A DNA stretch of 58,364 nt from Marine Group II euryarchaeote MED-G34 (GCA_002457605.1 NTJT01000005.1:1-58364); one strand, 5' to 3'. Positions 8,247-17,923 are shown, counted from the first letter of the stretch. The notes: a model not told the origin generated them from the sequence alone. Numbers and translations are program-made.

Positions 8247-10240
8247 GCGCTCAGTATCAGTCGCTTGCGAATACCATTCCACCCAGAAAGAGAAGTATTC
8301 AGCGAATGCTCAGAGCCGCTTCGGAATATGCCTGAATCGGCATCGTTTCGAAGTCGGATTTCGACCTCGCCGACTCCAATAATCTCGGCAATAACAGTGC
8401 TTCCGCCCCTATAAGCATCATCCACACCTATTCCGAAGGTGCGTTCGGGGGCGGTTGTGATCTTTATGGAAACGTTGTGGGATTGTCCCTCGACGGAGTC
8501 AGCGAGTCTTCTCTGATCTGAAAGCATCCTAGCTTCGGAAAATGCAGCAACGAGGTCAGAGAGACTATCGGGAGTAGTTGCAACATTTGCGTCGGCCAGA
8601 GGTGCTGTGGCTGGTGCAGCGACTTCTGGAGTCTCAATCCTGCTACGAGAAGGGGGAGCCCTCCTACGTGTGCCAACTTCGACTCTATCTGGAACAGATA
8701 CTCTATCAGAGTTGGTGACGCGGTGAACGTCGTGCCAACTTGAACCGCGTTGTTCGCGAACGTCGACCTGTTCAGGGATGTCAACTTGATCAGGGATGTC
8801 AACTTGATCAGGGATGTCAACTTGATCAGGGGCCTCGATATGGCGCTCCTCGTGCCATGTATCGTGGCTGTCATACACTCCATCTGAAGGCGCGGGAGGC
8901 GTTACTTCTACGTACTCTTCCTCAACTGGTTTTTCCTCTGCGTTTTCCTGCACACCAGCAGCGACTACACCGGCAACACCCACTGCAGCTGCTCCAGCAG
9001 CGACGACCTCGGGGCTTGGCATTCTCGAGATGATTTGTTCCTGCATAGAGTTGGCACGAATTCTCCAAATTCTTCGGGCGGCGGATTGTACGGAGAAAGG
9101 CAGTTTATCGATCTCCTTATTGACCTCCGAATCAGCAATTGCTCTTGCCTGTTCGACCGACATATTTCCCTCATTGATGGATTGCCCCATATTGGACGCC
9201 AACTCGATGAAATTTTCTGTTACCATATCAAATTCTGATTTATCTGTCTCAGAATCTGGAAGAGGAGTTAGGGGCGTTTCATGGCCTACGACCTTGAACG
9301 GTACGTAGGCTAACTCGCGCCCATTGTTGTCCGTGTCATGGAGCCTCAAAGTCCACTCTCCCAGTCCCGGGCTGGGCATAGAGAATGCACCGCTGGTCTT
9401 GCCACTCAGGTACTCGAAGCTGGTATCGTGCTGGTCGTTGACCGCCTCATCGCCATGAGGGACCTCTGCCGGTACTATCCCTATCCAGGCGTCATCCGGA
9501 AGTTCGGGCGAGGTGAAGGAGAAAACTATCGATTCATCTCTCTCAAACGAAGACCGTGACAGAGAGATTTTGATTTGTTCATCGCCGGGGGGTTTTGTAG
9601 CGACTCTGGAAGCGGTATCATCGGCAGTTGTTTCGTTCGATTCACCAGCAACGGAGATGGTGATCTTTCCCACTCCGACCCATCTTCTGGTTCCCGTGGG
9701 TAGTGATCCATCACCCTTTGGTCGCGACCAGCCACCTCTGTACCAGTCATTGCTGCCGTCCTGCTCTCTGTCGTCGAGACTCCACGAGGGTGCGCCACCA
9801 CTGTTGGCGTTGTAGAAGTAAAGGCGATTTCCCCCGGCGCCGTAGATCTTGTACCAAGTCTTACCGTTAATCTGAATATCCTGTGGACCGTACTCTCCGT
9901 TGTAGGATTCGTTGGGATGGCCGGAGATTGAAACGCCTCCTCCAGAAGGAATAGTTTCAGTCGGGCCCCCGTCCATCATGGCCAAAATCTCAGAGAGATC
10001 TACCGAGCCGTCTGAATTGGTATCAAGGGCCCCGAACACTGCTCCCAATATAGCCGCAGGTGCCTGCTGGCCGGTAATCGACTCGAGTGCATTCGTGAAC
10101 TCGTTCTCGGAAAGATTGCCGTTACCATCTAAGTCGTATTTTGAGAACAAGGCCTCCGCGCTTATGCCCCTCTTACGGAGAACTTCCTGCAGATTCTTGA
10201 TTGCTACGGCCTCAATAGTTCCTCGGGCGCCCTCCATCAT
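8240..10240 (-). CDS. Large multidomain protein: N-terminal EF-hand pair, central Tyr/Trp-rich and beta-rich regions, Ala-rich hydrophobic segment, hexapeptide tandem repeat
   Basis: EF-hand loops DLDGNGNLSENE and DTNSDGSVDLSE; hydrophobic VVAAGAAAVGVAGVVAAGV; (DIPDQV)x3. Start at internal MMEGARGTI. Confidence 0.75.
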   Translation of the reverse strand: MMEGARGTIEAVAIKNLQEVLRKRGISAEALFSKYDLDGNGNLSENEFTNALESITGQQAPAAILGAVFGALDTNSDGSVDLSEILAMMDGGPTETIPSGGGVSISGHPNESYNGEYGPQDIQINGKTWYKIYGAGGNRLYFYNANSGGAPSWSLDDREQDGSNDWYRGGWSRPKGDGSLPTGTRRWVGVGKITISVAGESNETTADDTASRVATKPPGDEQIKISLSRSSFERDESIVFSFTSPELPDDAWIGIVPAEVPHGDEAVNDQHDTSFEYLSGKTSGAFSMPSPGLGEWTLRLHDTDNNGRELAYVPFKVVGHETPLTPLPDSETDKSEFDMVTENFIELASNMGQSINEGNMSVEQARAIADSEVNKEIDKLPFSVQSAARRIWRIRANSMQEQIISRMPSPEVVAAGAAAVGVAGVVAAGVQENAEEKPVEEEYVEVTPPAPSDGVYDSHDTWHEERHIEAPDQVDIPDQVDIPDQVDIPEQVDVREQRGSSWHDVHRVTNSDRVSVPDRVEVGTRRRAPPSRSRIETPEVAAPATAPLADANVATTPDSLSDLVAAFSEARMLSDQRRLADSVEGQSHNVSIKITTAPERTFGIGVDDAYRGGSTVIAEIIGVGEVEIRLRNDADSGIFRSGSEHSLNTSLSGWNGIRKRLILSAQ
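8773..8826. repeat. Three perfect tandem copies of an 18-bp unit (cagggatgtcaacttgat) inside the EF-hand protein CDS
   Basis: Direct reading: 8773-8790, 8791-8808 and 8809-8826 identical. Confidence 0.97.
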
Positions 10241-10305
10241 GGCCCGTGAAAAGGGCGAACAGCAATGAGGATTTGCCCGGCGGGCCCCTCTGCTTTTCGT
10301 GTAAA

Positions 10306-11457
10306 TCACACGAATGGTGGCCTTCTAATGCTCGCCTTGACCCTTTTTCGCGGGCTCGACTGTATCCAGACCTCCTGACCGAGACTAGATAGCTGCAGGT
10401 ATGCCATCGCAATTCCTGTTCGCCCCAGACTCGGTGAGGGGCCTCCACTGGTGACATAGCCGAGTATGCTCGCACCCTCTTCATCAGCCGAGAGCACCGC
10501 GTGACCTGGTCTTGGCGAGGGACCCCTCTCCAAGCACTCTAGCCCATGCCACTTAGCTCCAGACTTGAGTGATTCGATTACACGATGCTTTCCGACAAAG
10601 TCATGCTCAGTGTCGAGACCGTACGGCACCGCAGTCTCCCCAGTGTCCCTGGCTAGGAAGCCATCGGGCAGATTGGCCTCCGGTTCGACGCCAAGGCCGG
10701 GCCAGAGAAAATCCTGACCAGATAGCAAGTAGCCCTTCTCGAGACGCAGGGTGTCCCTAGCACCTAGTCCGACCGGAACCAGTCCCAAATCGGCGCCTGC
10801 TTCGAGTAAAGCAGCCCAGAGACGTGGTGCGTCAGTGTTGCTCAGAAAGATCTCGACCCCCGGCTCTCCAGTGTATCCGGTACCTTGTATCCATCCAGAG
10901 ATTTCGAGTTCGTTGCTGGCTATTTCTTGGCATCGGAATCTGCCAATAGTATTGGCCTCACCAAGCACCTCTCTGAGCACGGAGGTTGACGATGGGCCTT
11001 GCAGGGCAAGTATACTAGTCTCATCCGAAATATCATCGATTGTAATCGAGTCGTCGTCTGGAAGAAGTGAAGAAAACCAATCAAGCATTACTTCGACCAT
11101 TGAGGCATTAGGAACTCCAAGGACTTCGTTCTCAGACTTCACTGCGAAAATCATGTCGTCGATGATATACCCATCGTAATCAAGGAAGTGGGTGTATCCA
11201 CACCTGCCACTTGCGAAGTTCAAATACTCTTGAGTCGAAATGCTGCTCAGCCATGAAAGAACACCGTCGCCAGAGAACCGGAGGAAGCCCATGTGGGACA
11301 CGTCGAACAAGCCGGCGCCAGCCCTCGTCGCTAGATGCTCATCCTGAATCGAAGAGTACCAGATTGGCAGTTCGAAACCATGGAATTCAACCATCTTCGC
11401 ACCTGCATCGAGATGGGCCTCGTACAGCGCTGTCCTGGTCAGCCCGTCTTCAGACAC
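10306..11457 (-). CDS. gcvT: Aminomethyltransferase (glycine cleavage T protein)
   Basis: TALYEAHLDAGAKMVEFHGFELPIWYSS; GLFDVSHMGFLRFSG; likely GTG start at 11457 (track ORF runs to 11553). Confidence 0.93.
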   Translation of the reverse strand: MSEDGLTRTALYEAHLDAGAKMVEFHGFELPIWYSSIQDEHLATRAGAGLFDVSHMGFLRFSGDGVLSWLSSISTQEYLNFASGRCGYTHFLDYDGYIIDDMIFAVKSENEVLGVPNASMVEVMLDWFSSLLPDDDSITIDDISDETSILALQGPSSTSVLREVLGEANTIGRFRCQEIASNELEISGWIQGTGYTGEPGVEIFLSNTDAPRLWAALLEAGADLGLVPVGLGARDTLRLEKGYLLSGQDFLWPGLGVEPEANLPDGFLARDTGETAVPYGLDTEHDFVGKHRVIESLKSGAKWHGLECLERGPSPRPGHAVLSADEEGASILGYVTSGGPSPSLGRTGIAMAYLQLSSLGQEVWIQSSPRKRVKASIRRPPFV

Positions 11458-11556
11458 ATGTCGAAGGGGGGTCGAGGGGTGCAAGAAGTTACGGGAAAGC
11501 GGTCCCCCATGAAGAGACTTGCAAGTGGAGAGAGAACAATGAGCACCGAACACGAA

Positions 11557-11570
11557 GGCTTAAATAATAA
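11557..11570 (+). promoter_or_regulatory. Putative archaeal TATA element (cttaaataata) upstream of TFB
   Basis: AT-rich TTAAATAAT about 35-40 nt upstream of the proposed TFB ATG at 11602, in the gcvT/TFB divergent region. Confidence 0.45.
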
Positions 11571-11601
11571 GGACCCTACTATACAACTGCGAGTTGAGAA
11601 G

Positions 11602-12615
11602 ATGGAACGAGACACTGCTAGGCAGGCCGGCGAATCTGAGCGTGCTTCACAGAAGCGAAGCCGTACAAAGCCGATTCGCCCTGCACGACGCCCATCTAAG
11701 GAGCGTAGCACGGAATCTATGGCAGGCCCTTGCCGAGTGTGCGGGGCTAATTCATGGGACACCGACGACATCAGGGGCGAGACCTCTTGCTCAGAGTGCG
11801 GCTATGTTGCAGCCGAGAATATGATCGACCCTGGAGCAGAGTGGATTAACCACTCTGACGGCGACGACAGGAGTCGTGTGGGCGCACCTACAACACTTAC
11901 CTTGTCCGACAAGGGACTTTCTACCGAGATTCGTCGCTCGGATCTCACTGCAGGCGGTGCCAAGCGACATGGTATGTCCGGCAAGGCACTGCGTGAATGG
12001 AGGCGTCGACAGCGTATAGACCAGCGTAGTAAGACTCGTGACAGCCGCAGCCGCAATCTCTCGAAGGCAATGCAATTTATTCGCGACCGCGGAGATTTGC
12101 CGTCTCAGATAGAACAAGAGGCGGCTTCTCTATACAGGCACTCAGTCGAACGCGGTCTTGTCACCGGACGTAGTATCCGTGGCGTTTCCGCAGCCTGCGT
12201 CTACATCGCCGCAAGGGAGGCCAAGATACCCCGTAAGATAGAGGATGTTGCAGAGGCCTTCGACATGATCAAGGCGGTCGAAGAAAAGGAGCTCAAGCGA
12301 ACCATCAGACTAGTTGCCAGGATGCTAGGCACGCACCACATCACTGGGCCGGAGGAGTACTTTGAGAAGTTCCATTCAGACCTCGGCCTGCCGCCTCACG
12401 TTCTAGGTGACGTCAGAAGCCTTTGGGACTCCGTCAAGGACAATCTAGACTGGCAGGGTAAGAAGCCCTCAGGCATCGCCGGAGTAATCATCTACAAGGC
12501 TTCACAGGAAAGCTCCTCACCAAGGACTCAAAGCGAAGTCTGCAAGGTCTCGGGAATCAGTGAGGTAACCCTCAGGGGCCTACTGAAGATATTGGCTCAA
12601 CTAACTACAGAGTAG
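11602..12615 (+). CDS. tfb: Transcription initiation factor IIB (TFB)
   Basis: Zn ribbon CRVCGANSW...CSECGYVAAENMIDPGAEW; two cyclin-like repeats (RSIRGVSAACVYIAARE, PSGIAGVIIYKAS). Track ORF begins at 11335 but ATG 11602 fits the promoter. Confidence 0.93.
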   Translation: MERDTARQAGESERASQKRSRTKPIRPARRPSKERSTESMAGPCRVCGANSWDTDDIRGETSCSECGYVAAENMIDPGAEWINHSDGDDRSRVGAPTTLTLSDKGLSTEIRRSDLTAGGAKRHGMSGKALREWRRRQRIDQRSKTRDSRSRNLSKAMQFIRDRGDLPSQIEQEAASLYRHSVERGLVTGRSIRGVSAACVYIAAREAKIPRKIEDVAEAFDMIKAVEEKELKRTIRLVARMLGTHHITGPEEYFEKFHSDLGLPPHVLGDVRSLWDSVKDNLDWQGKKPSGIAGVIIYKASQESSSPRTQSEVCKVSGISEVTLRGLLKILAQLTTE

Positions 12616-12648
12616 ACACATTGAATGCCTGAACCCCATAGCTGAGGC

Positions 12649-12813
12649 GTGCCTCTAACACCGATAGAAGAATTGGGTGTAGTTGTAGCTGACGGACTTG
12701 AGGAGCAGTTTGCAGAGAGAAGTTGGTGGAATTCACTCAAGGTCATTCTTTTCTACGGGCCGGCAGTTCTGGTTGCGATATACCTAATTGGCTTCGTATT
12801 GGGTATTTTCTGA
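12649..12813 (+). CDS. Small (54 aa) single-TM protein, not in the ORF track
   Basis: GTG start; (M)PLTPIEELGVVVADGLEEQFAERSWWNSLKVILFYGPAVLVAIYLIGFVLGIF*; C-terminal TM helix; followed by T-rich tract. Confidence 0.5.
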   Translation: MPLTPIEELGVVVADGLEEQFAERSWWNSLKVILFYGPAVLVAIYLIGFVLGIF

Positions 12814-12822
12814 TTTTTATTT
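12810..12822 (+). terminator. Possible T-rich archaeal terminator after the small TM ORF
   Basis: ctgatttttattt directly after the stop codon. Confidence 0.35.
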
Positions 12823-12898
12823 GGTGGACGCTGGGGGATTTGAACCCCCGGCCACCTGGTTGCAAACCAGGTGCTCTTCCAAGCTGAGCTAAGCGCCC
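12822..12898 (-). tRNA. tRNA-Ala(UGC), CCA encoded
   Basis: Acceptor GGGCGCT/AGCGTCC with the diagnostic G3:U70; anticodon loop TTTGCAA; 3' ACCA. Confidence 0.95.
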
Positions 12899-12948
12899 TT
12901 GGCAGTTCGAATCGGCTGGAGTTCTTGAGTGCGACCGTCGTCCGAGAC

Positions 12949-13527
12949 TCACTCGTCATCGGTTGAGCCCATCAGCCTAGGCAGGAGGATTACTATCCCT
13001 GCCAATGAAGTCATCAGGACCAGTGCGAGGAGGTCGTTGTCCCCTGACTGCTCCCCTTCAGGCCCGATCGGAAGATTGTCCAGTACCATGTGTTGGTCTA
13101 CAGAGAAACTGACGGTGAAGGCAAACTCGACCATGGACTGGTTGTGCTCGATTTGATGCAACATCGAGATATTACCGGGCAGCAGGCCGTTCGATGGGTC
13201 GAGCAATACCAGCTCGGTCACCTCGCAATCGGGATCTGCCCTGTCACCGGTCTCGTTCAGCTCGCACGAGGGGGAGAGCCAGGCCGTGGCCATGTCATCC
13301 ACGCCCTCGAACACCCCGTCCCCATCGGCATCGATTAGTACTCTGTGAATAGCCTCTGCGCGGCTGTCAACATTGTAGAAAAACAGCGAGTCTGTGGAGA
13401 CCAAAACACCTGAAGAAACTCCGTCTGGAGTCACGCCATCCTCCTTTAGAAGCATGGTGTACTCCTTGGTGTCGTGAGCAGTGGCCGGGGTGGCCAGCAG
13501 TAGTAGTGACAGCCCGACTGTCAACAT
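12949..13527 (-). CDS. Exported membrane-anchored protein (signal peptide, about 130 aa domain, C-terminal TM)
   Basis: MLTVGLSLLLLATPATAHDT signal; C-terminal DLLALVLMTSLAGIVILLPRL. Similar architecture and motifs to 17366-17923. Confidence 0.65.
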   Translation of the reverse strand: MLTVGLSLLLLATPATAHDTKEYTMLLKEDGVTPDGVSSGVLVSTDSLFFYNVDSRAEAIHRVLIDADGDGVFEGVDDMATAWLSPSCELNETGDRADPDCEVTELVLLDPSNGLLPGNISMLHQIEHNQSMVEFAFTVSFSVDQHMVLDNLPIGPEGEQSGDNDLLALVLMTSLAGIVILLPRLMGSTDDE

Positions 13528-13541
13528 ACAGACTCCACGCA

Positions 13542-13561
13542 CGCCCCGCCGTAGCGGGGCG
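13542..13561. other. Perfect 8-bp stem hairpin CGCCCCGC-CGTA-GCGGGGCG
   Basis: Read directly; in divergent intergenic region. Confidence 0.9.
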
Positions 13562-13597
13562 ATGGCTTCAACATGACCGGCAGGCTCGCGACGACCA

Positions 13598-15343
13598 GTG
13601 GATTCGCAACGCACCATTCTGGCCATCGGACTTGCTGTCTGCGTAGTAGCAGCTGCAACTGCTGTGATGATGATGTCAGACGTGGCAGATGATGGCGGTG
13701 AGAGTTCTGACATGATGCTCGATCCACTGATGCAGGAAGAGGATCATGACCACAGGAATGCAAGCCAACACATGATGTACACCGATAATATCCAGCCTGT
13801 CTCATTCAACGAACTGACAGCCCCGGGTAACGCCGAAATTCAGGTCGCAGAATCTCCTGATGGCAAGACCTACGCCTACATCGCCGGATGGACTGAGATG
13901 CATATCGTCGATGTCACCGATCCCTCAAACACCACGGTTACTGGCGTGTACTATGACCCGAATACACAAGTCCTTGATGTCAAGTACCTCGAGTACAACG
14001 GACGAGAGTACGTCATAGTGCAGAACCAGATAGTTGACCCAGGGGCTGCGGATCCAAATGTGGGCAACTGGGAGGACCCTGCACAAGTCACTGTTACCCT
14101 AGTGGATGTCACCGACAAGACTGATCCTAGTTTCGTTGATGCGTGGTACGACGTCGACCACCCAAGTGGGCCGCACAACCTCTACGCTCACATGATAGAC
14201 AACGAGTGGTACATCTTCGTCGCCAACCCTGACTACGAATCCTGTGACGTTGGCCAAGGTGATGCTTGCGGAGGCATCACTGTTGCCCACCTGAACTTCG
14301 CTGGCTACGGCGACCTGCCGCGAATTGTCAAGGTAGGTGAGGCTGAAGTAAGTTGGGAGTCTACTCTGGGCGGTTGGATATACATCCATGACATGACCGT
14401 GCAGACCTGGCCGGGAGAAGATTCCAACGACCCGCGCTTCGGTAGAACCTACGTCTACGGAGCTTACTGGGAGGCCGGCCTGAGGATCTTCGACGTCTCT
14501 GATGTCCCACACCCCAACAAAGATCTCGTCGAGTACATGTGGCACGGATCACTATGCAGACTCTCAGGAGGCACACAGGCTGGTTGTACTTGGAGAGCTC
14601 CAGAAGTAGGGCAGTGGATGGAGTTTGAGGACTTCGACGGCGACGGCGAGATTGACTGCGGCTGCACTGGCAACGAAAACGGCGGCCGGGCGTCCTACAT
14701 ACACTACGCCGAGCCGATTGACGACATGGTCGACGCCTCGCACCTCGGATATCCTCCGGGCAAGATGCACCTGACCATTCTCGCTACTGAGGTCCTTGAG
14801 ACCACTGTTGGCACCGGCATGGCCTATTTGCTTGACACGACTCCGTATGAGGAGGTAAACGGAAACGTTCGCTTCATGCCTCAACTAATCCATGGATGGG
14901 AGAACCCGTTCGCACTCGATCACCACATCCCTGGGGGAGAGGAGTGGTTGCTATTCAGTCCCCATAATGCCGACACTCAGATCTTCCAGACCGGATTGCC
15001 TGGATTGCCCGATAACAGCCATGGTGGAGCTTGGGACGGTAGAATCTACCTCAGTAGCTACCATGCGGGGCTCTGGGTTATGGATATCGAGACGTTGATG
15101 GCAAAGGGACTTGAGGACGGTAACAAGTCCGATGTTCACATGTCTGCGACCGTTGGCTACCACCTGTCTCACGGAGCTGACGGCGAGCCGTTAGATAGCG
15201 CGTACTACGACTTCGGATGGACTCCATTCATCTGGGCCGCTGAGTACCACAAAGGCTACACTTACCTGTCATGCATCACCACGGGACTTTACATCGTTCA
15301 ACTGGACATTGACCGGCCATACGGCATTCCATTGGACCAATAA
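13598..15343 (+). CDS. Membrane-anchored LVIVD-repeat / beta-propeller protein
   Basis: GTG start; N-terminal TM RTILAIGLAVCVVAAATAVMM; repeats MHIVDVTDPSN, VTLVDVTDKTDP, LRIFDVSDVPHP, GLWVMDIETL. Confidence 0.8.
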   Translation: MDSQRTILAIGLAVCVVAAATAVMMMSDVADDGGESSDMMLDPLMQEEDHDHRNASQHMMYTDNIQPVSFNELTAPGNAEIQVAESPDGKTYAYIAGWTEMHIVDVTDPSNTTVTGVYYDPNTQVLDVKYLEYNGREYVIVQNQIVDPGAADPNVGNWEDPAQVTVTLVDVTDKTDPSFVDAWYDVDHPSGPHNLYAHMIDNEWYIFVANPDYESCDVGQGDACGGITVAHLNFAGYGDLPRIVKVGEAEVSWESTLGGWIYIHDMTVQTWPGEDSNDPRFGRTYVYGAYWEAGLRIFDVSDVPHPNKDLVEYMWHGSLCRLSGGTQAGCTWRAPEVGQWMEFEDFDGDGEIDCGCTGNENGGRASYIHYAEPIDDMVDASHLGYPPGKMHLTILATEVLETTVGTGMAYLLDTTPYEEVNGNVRFMPQLIHGWENPFALDHHIPGGEEWLLFSPHNADTQIFQTGLPGLPDNSHGGAWDGRIYLSSYHAGLWVMDIETLMAKGLEDGNKSDVHMSATVGYHLSHGADGEPLDSAYYDFGWTPFIWAAEYHKGYTYLSCITTGLYIVQLDIDRPYGIPLDQ

Positions 15344-15368
15344 CGCCCAAGCGCGTAGCGCTCGGGCG
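15344..15368. other. 11-bp stem (1 mismatch) GTA-loop hairpin immediately after stop codon
   Basis: CGCCCAAGCGC-GTA-GCGCTCGGGCG. Confidence 0.85.
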
Positions 15369-15420
15369 ACCGGTGCATTGAACAACCGGCCGTATTCGTC
15401 GGCGATTGCGAGGCTTGCCC

Positions 15421-17373
15421 ATGTCCGGACTGAGAAACACTCCGATGTTGATGATGGTCGCGCTGATGGTGCTAGCGCCACTGTCTGGATGCCTCTCATT
15501 CATCACCGGAGACGATTCGGTCGATGATGGATACACTTGGGTCGACCCTGTAATCGAGATTGAGGACGCCAATCACTCGCACAACGACTTGTTGGCCCAC
15601 AGACTGTATACTCCTAATGCCAATCTGATAGACTATCACAATCTCAACTGCGATGGCGAGGTCAAACCTCCTGCAGACTTGGATAACACGGCCGGTCGAC
15701 CTTGCTATCCAGAATGGAAGAACGTCGCGCCAACTCCCGGAGACAACTCGGAGATAGCCATCGAGGGCAACTTCCTCGAGGACTGCGAGATCTACGCTGA
15801 CGGTAGTGGCGGTTGCTACGCTTATGTCTCTAGTTACAATCAGTTTGAGATTCTCGACATCAGCAGCCCTAACAACATACAATTGCTCTCAACATACTAC
15901 GCAGAGATTGCCCGGATGATAGACATCAAAGTCACTCCCGACAACAACTGGGTGCTGGTGAACCATGAGCTTACCAACAGCGAGCTCGACCCAATACCTA
16001 ACGACGACGACGCCAATAGTGGGACGAATCGCCTCGACGTCATCTATGTAGGAGACAAAACCAGTCCAATCAAGGTCGCTGAGTGGAACAATCCTCCGGC
16101 CGGCTTCCACAATCAGGATGTACACGTCTATTGCGACTGGGATCCTGCCAATCCACTGTGGTCCGGAGAGGAGTGTCACCTATTCCTGTTCGGTGCTGAC
16201 CCCTATCCAGAAATGGTTGCAGGCGGAGGTCCTGTCAAAGGCACTCAGGTATTCTACGTCCCTCTTGGATTTGAATCATGGAATCCAACTTCTAATGACG
16301 AGCAGCAAAACTCGAGTCGTGAGATTCTCCGTTGGGGAGCCTATACTCCCGAAGGACAGACCACCTGCGGCGGCTCGGTTTTCAATCATGACCACGTCTT
16401 CTTCGTCCACCCTGTGACCAAGCAGAAACTTCTGATTGCATCTTACTGGGATGCTGGTCTGAGGATTGTGGACGTCACTGAACCACCGCAAGTGGCTGAC
16501 GCGATGGGTATTACTTGGCCACAGGAGATAGGTCGGTGGTTGGGGTGCTCATCTGATGACAGCGGATGGTACGGTCCTGACGGAGGAGGTCATGCCGACA
16601 TGTCCGCCGAAGAGTGGCTCGACGCTGGCCAGGGCAACGGCAACATCCACTATGCAATTCCGTTCAAGAATCTGGTCTGCGATGGTATCAGCGAATATGA
16701 TCCTATGTCAGAATGGCCTGCCAGCTGTGGAACCGGGCCCGAAGATGCGAGCTATGGTCAGAACTGGAGGCATTACACAATCATCGCCCCTGAGTACGGC
16801 TCCAACGACAATCATACAGGATACCTATGGACTATTGATACGACCGATCCGACCAAGCCGTTCCTCGTTTCCAAATGGAGGCTTCCGGGCCAAGGCATGC
16901 TTGCCAACGGTAGCAGCCATCCTCAGCACTACATCCCTGGCGGCTACATCTACAGCCCGCACAATGGTGACGTCGGTCTCAACGGTCACGCCTATTGGAC
17001 TCACTATCATGCAGGTGCTTGGGTAACTGATCATGGTCATTCATGGGACGAGTTGGTCTGGGAGAACGGCTACCCTGAGCCTGATCGAGGATACACGGCG
17101 ATAGTTGAACTCGCCCCCACTCATACAATCGGATACTACCTTCCTTCAGGGCCCGAATGGACTGACAACGCGAGTGAGTCGATGGGGTATGACATGGCCG
17201 ACTGCTGGGCATCATGTATGATACCGTTCGACTGGGGCCTCCAATACGATCCCCGGGGGTTCGTTCTAATCTCAGAGATGGTCAGTGGAATCTACGTCGT
17301 GCAGTTCGACGAGGACTACGACCCTCGCTACAACTACCCGGCCCTCTGGCAGGCCGAGGCGAGTGATGACTGA
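15421..17373 (+). CDS. LVIVD-repeat / beta-propeller lipoprotein, tandem paralog of the preceding gene
   Basis: Lipobox-like LAPLSGC; QFEILDISSPNN, GLRIVDVTEPPQ, YWDAGLRI, HYHAGAWV. Confidence 0.8.
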   Translation: MSGLRNTPMLMMVALMVLAPLSGCLSFITGDDSVDDGYTWVDPVIEIEDANHSHNDLLAHRLYTPNANLIDYHNLNCDGEVKPPADLDNTAGRPCYPEWKNVAPTPGDNSEIAIEGNFLEDCEIYADGSGGCYAYVSSYNQFEILDISSPNNIQLLSTYYAEIARMIDIKVTPDNNWVLVNHELTNSELDPIPNDDDANSGTNRLDVIYVGDKTSPIKVAEWNNPPAGFHNQDVHVYCDWDPANPLWSGEECHLFLFGADPYPEMVAGGGPVKGTQVFYVPLGFESWNPTSNDEQQNSSREILRWGAYTPEGQTTCGGSVFNHDHVFFVHPVTKQKLLIASYWDAGLRIVDVTEPPQVADAMGITWPQEIGRWLGCSSDDSGWYGPDGGGHADMSAEEWLDAGQGNGNIHYAIPFKNLVCDGISEYDPMSEWPASCGTGPEDASYGQNWRHYTIIAPEYGSNDNHTGYLWTIDTTDPTKPFLVSKWRLPGQGMLANGSSHPQHYIPGGYIYSPHNGDVGLNGHAYWTHYHAGAWVTDHGHSWDELVWENGYPEPDRGYTAIVELAPTHTIGYYLPSGPEWTDNASESMGYDMADCWASCMIPFDWGLQYDPRGFVLISEMVSGIYVVQFDEDYDPRYNYPALWQAEASDD

Positions 17374-17923
17374 GTTGATTCAGATGCGCGTGAAGGCGCT
17401 TGCCGCTATTCTCGTTCTGATTCTGATGATGCCAACCGCAGCAGCTCATGGGGCCGATACATTCTCGTTCATCATGCGAAACGAGTCGATCCAGCCAGAC
17501 ACTGCGCAAGTCATACAGAACGATACTATGATTTTCATCAACACAGCTGACTATGATCGAAGAGTGGCCATCGACAGCGATGGAGACGGTACGGAAGAGA
17601 TGGACTGCGTCGCTGGCCCCTCAAATTCATCATCCACTGAAGACGAGTGCCATCTATGGTTGGAGCCTGCCAACTGGAGCGAAGGAAGTTACGAGGTCAG
17701 AGTCTATTCGAATGGCAGCCTCTGGCAGAGCATCGACCTTACCATAATACTAGACAACCACACTGAGACCTTGCCCCCTGAAGGCTTTGTATTCGGACCG
17801 GATCCGGGTGAGCCTGAAGAGGATGATATGTCGAGCATGCTTCTGAGTGCCGCCGTGCTAATGGCTGGTGCCGCTGCGATTGTTTGGGTTATTCGTAATG
17901 TGAAGGAGGATGAGGAAGAGTGA
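17366..17923 (+). CDS. Exported membrane-anchored small protein (cupredoxin-like beta-sandwich suspected), C-terminal TM
   Basis: Signal ALAAILVLILMMPTAAAHG; NDTMIFINTADYDRRVAIDSDGDG; C-terminal TM then acidic tail. Confidence 0.7.
   Translation: MTELIQMRVKALAAILVLILMMPTAAAHGADTFSFIMRNESIQPDTAQVIQNDTMIFINTADYDRRVAIDSDGDGTEEMDCVAGPSNSSSTEDECHLWLEPANWSEGSYEVRVYSNGSLWQSIDLTIILDNHTETLPPEGFVFGPDPGEPEEDDMSSMLLSAAVLMAGAAAIVWVIRNVKEDEEE

Noticed and set aside
8773-8826. CRISPR-like array
   Set aside because: Contiguous 18-bp in-frame coding repeat without spacers; no cas genes in the window. The Cas4-like nuclease at 56000 is far away and has an OB fusion.
12743-12959. Minus ORFs with LAQLGRAPGLQPGGRGFKSPS
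   Set aside because: Translation through the tRNA-Ala gene; a well-known spurious peptide pattern.
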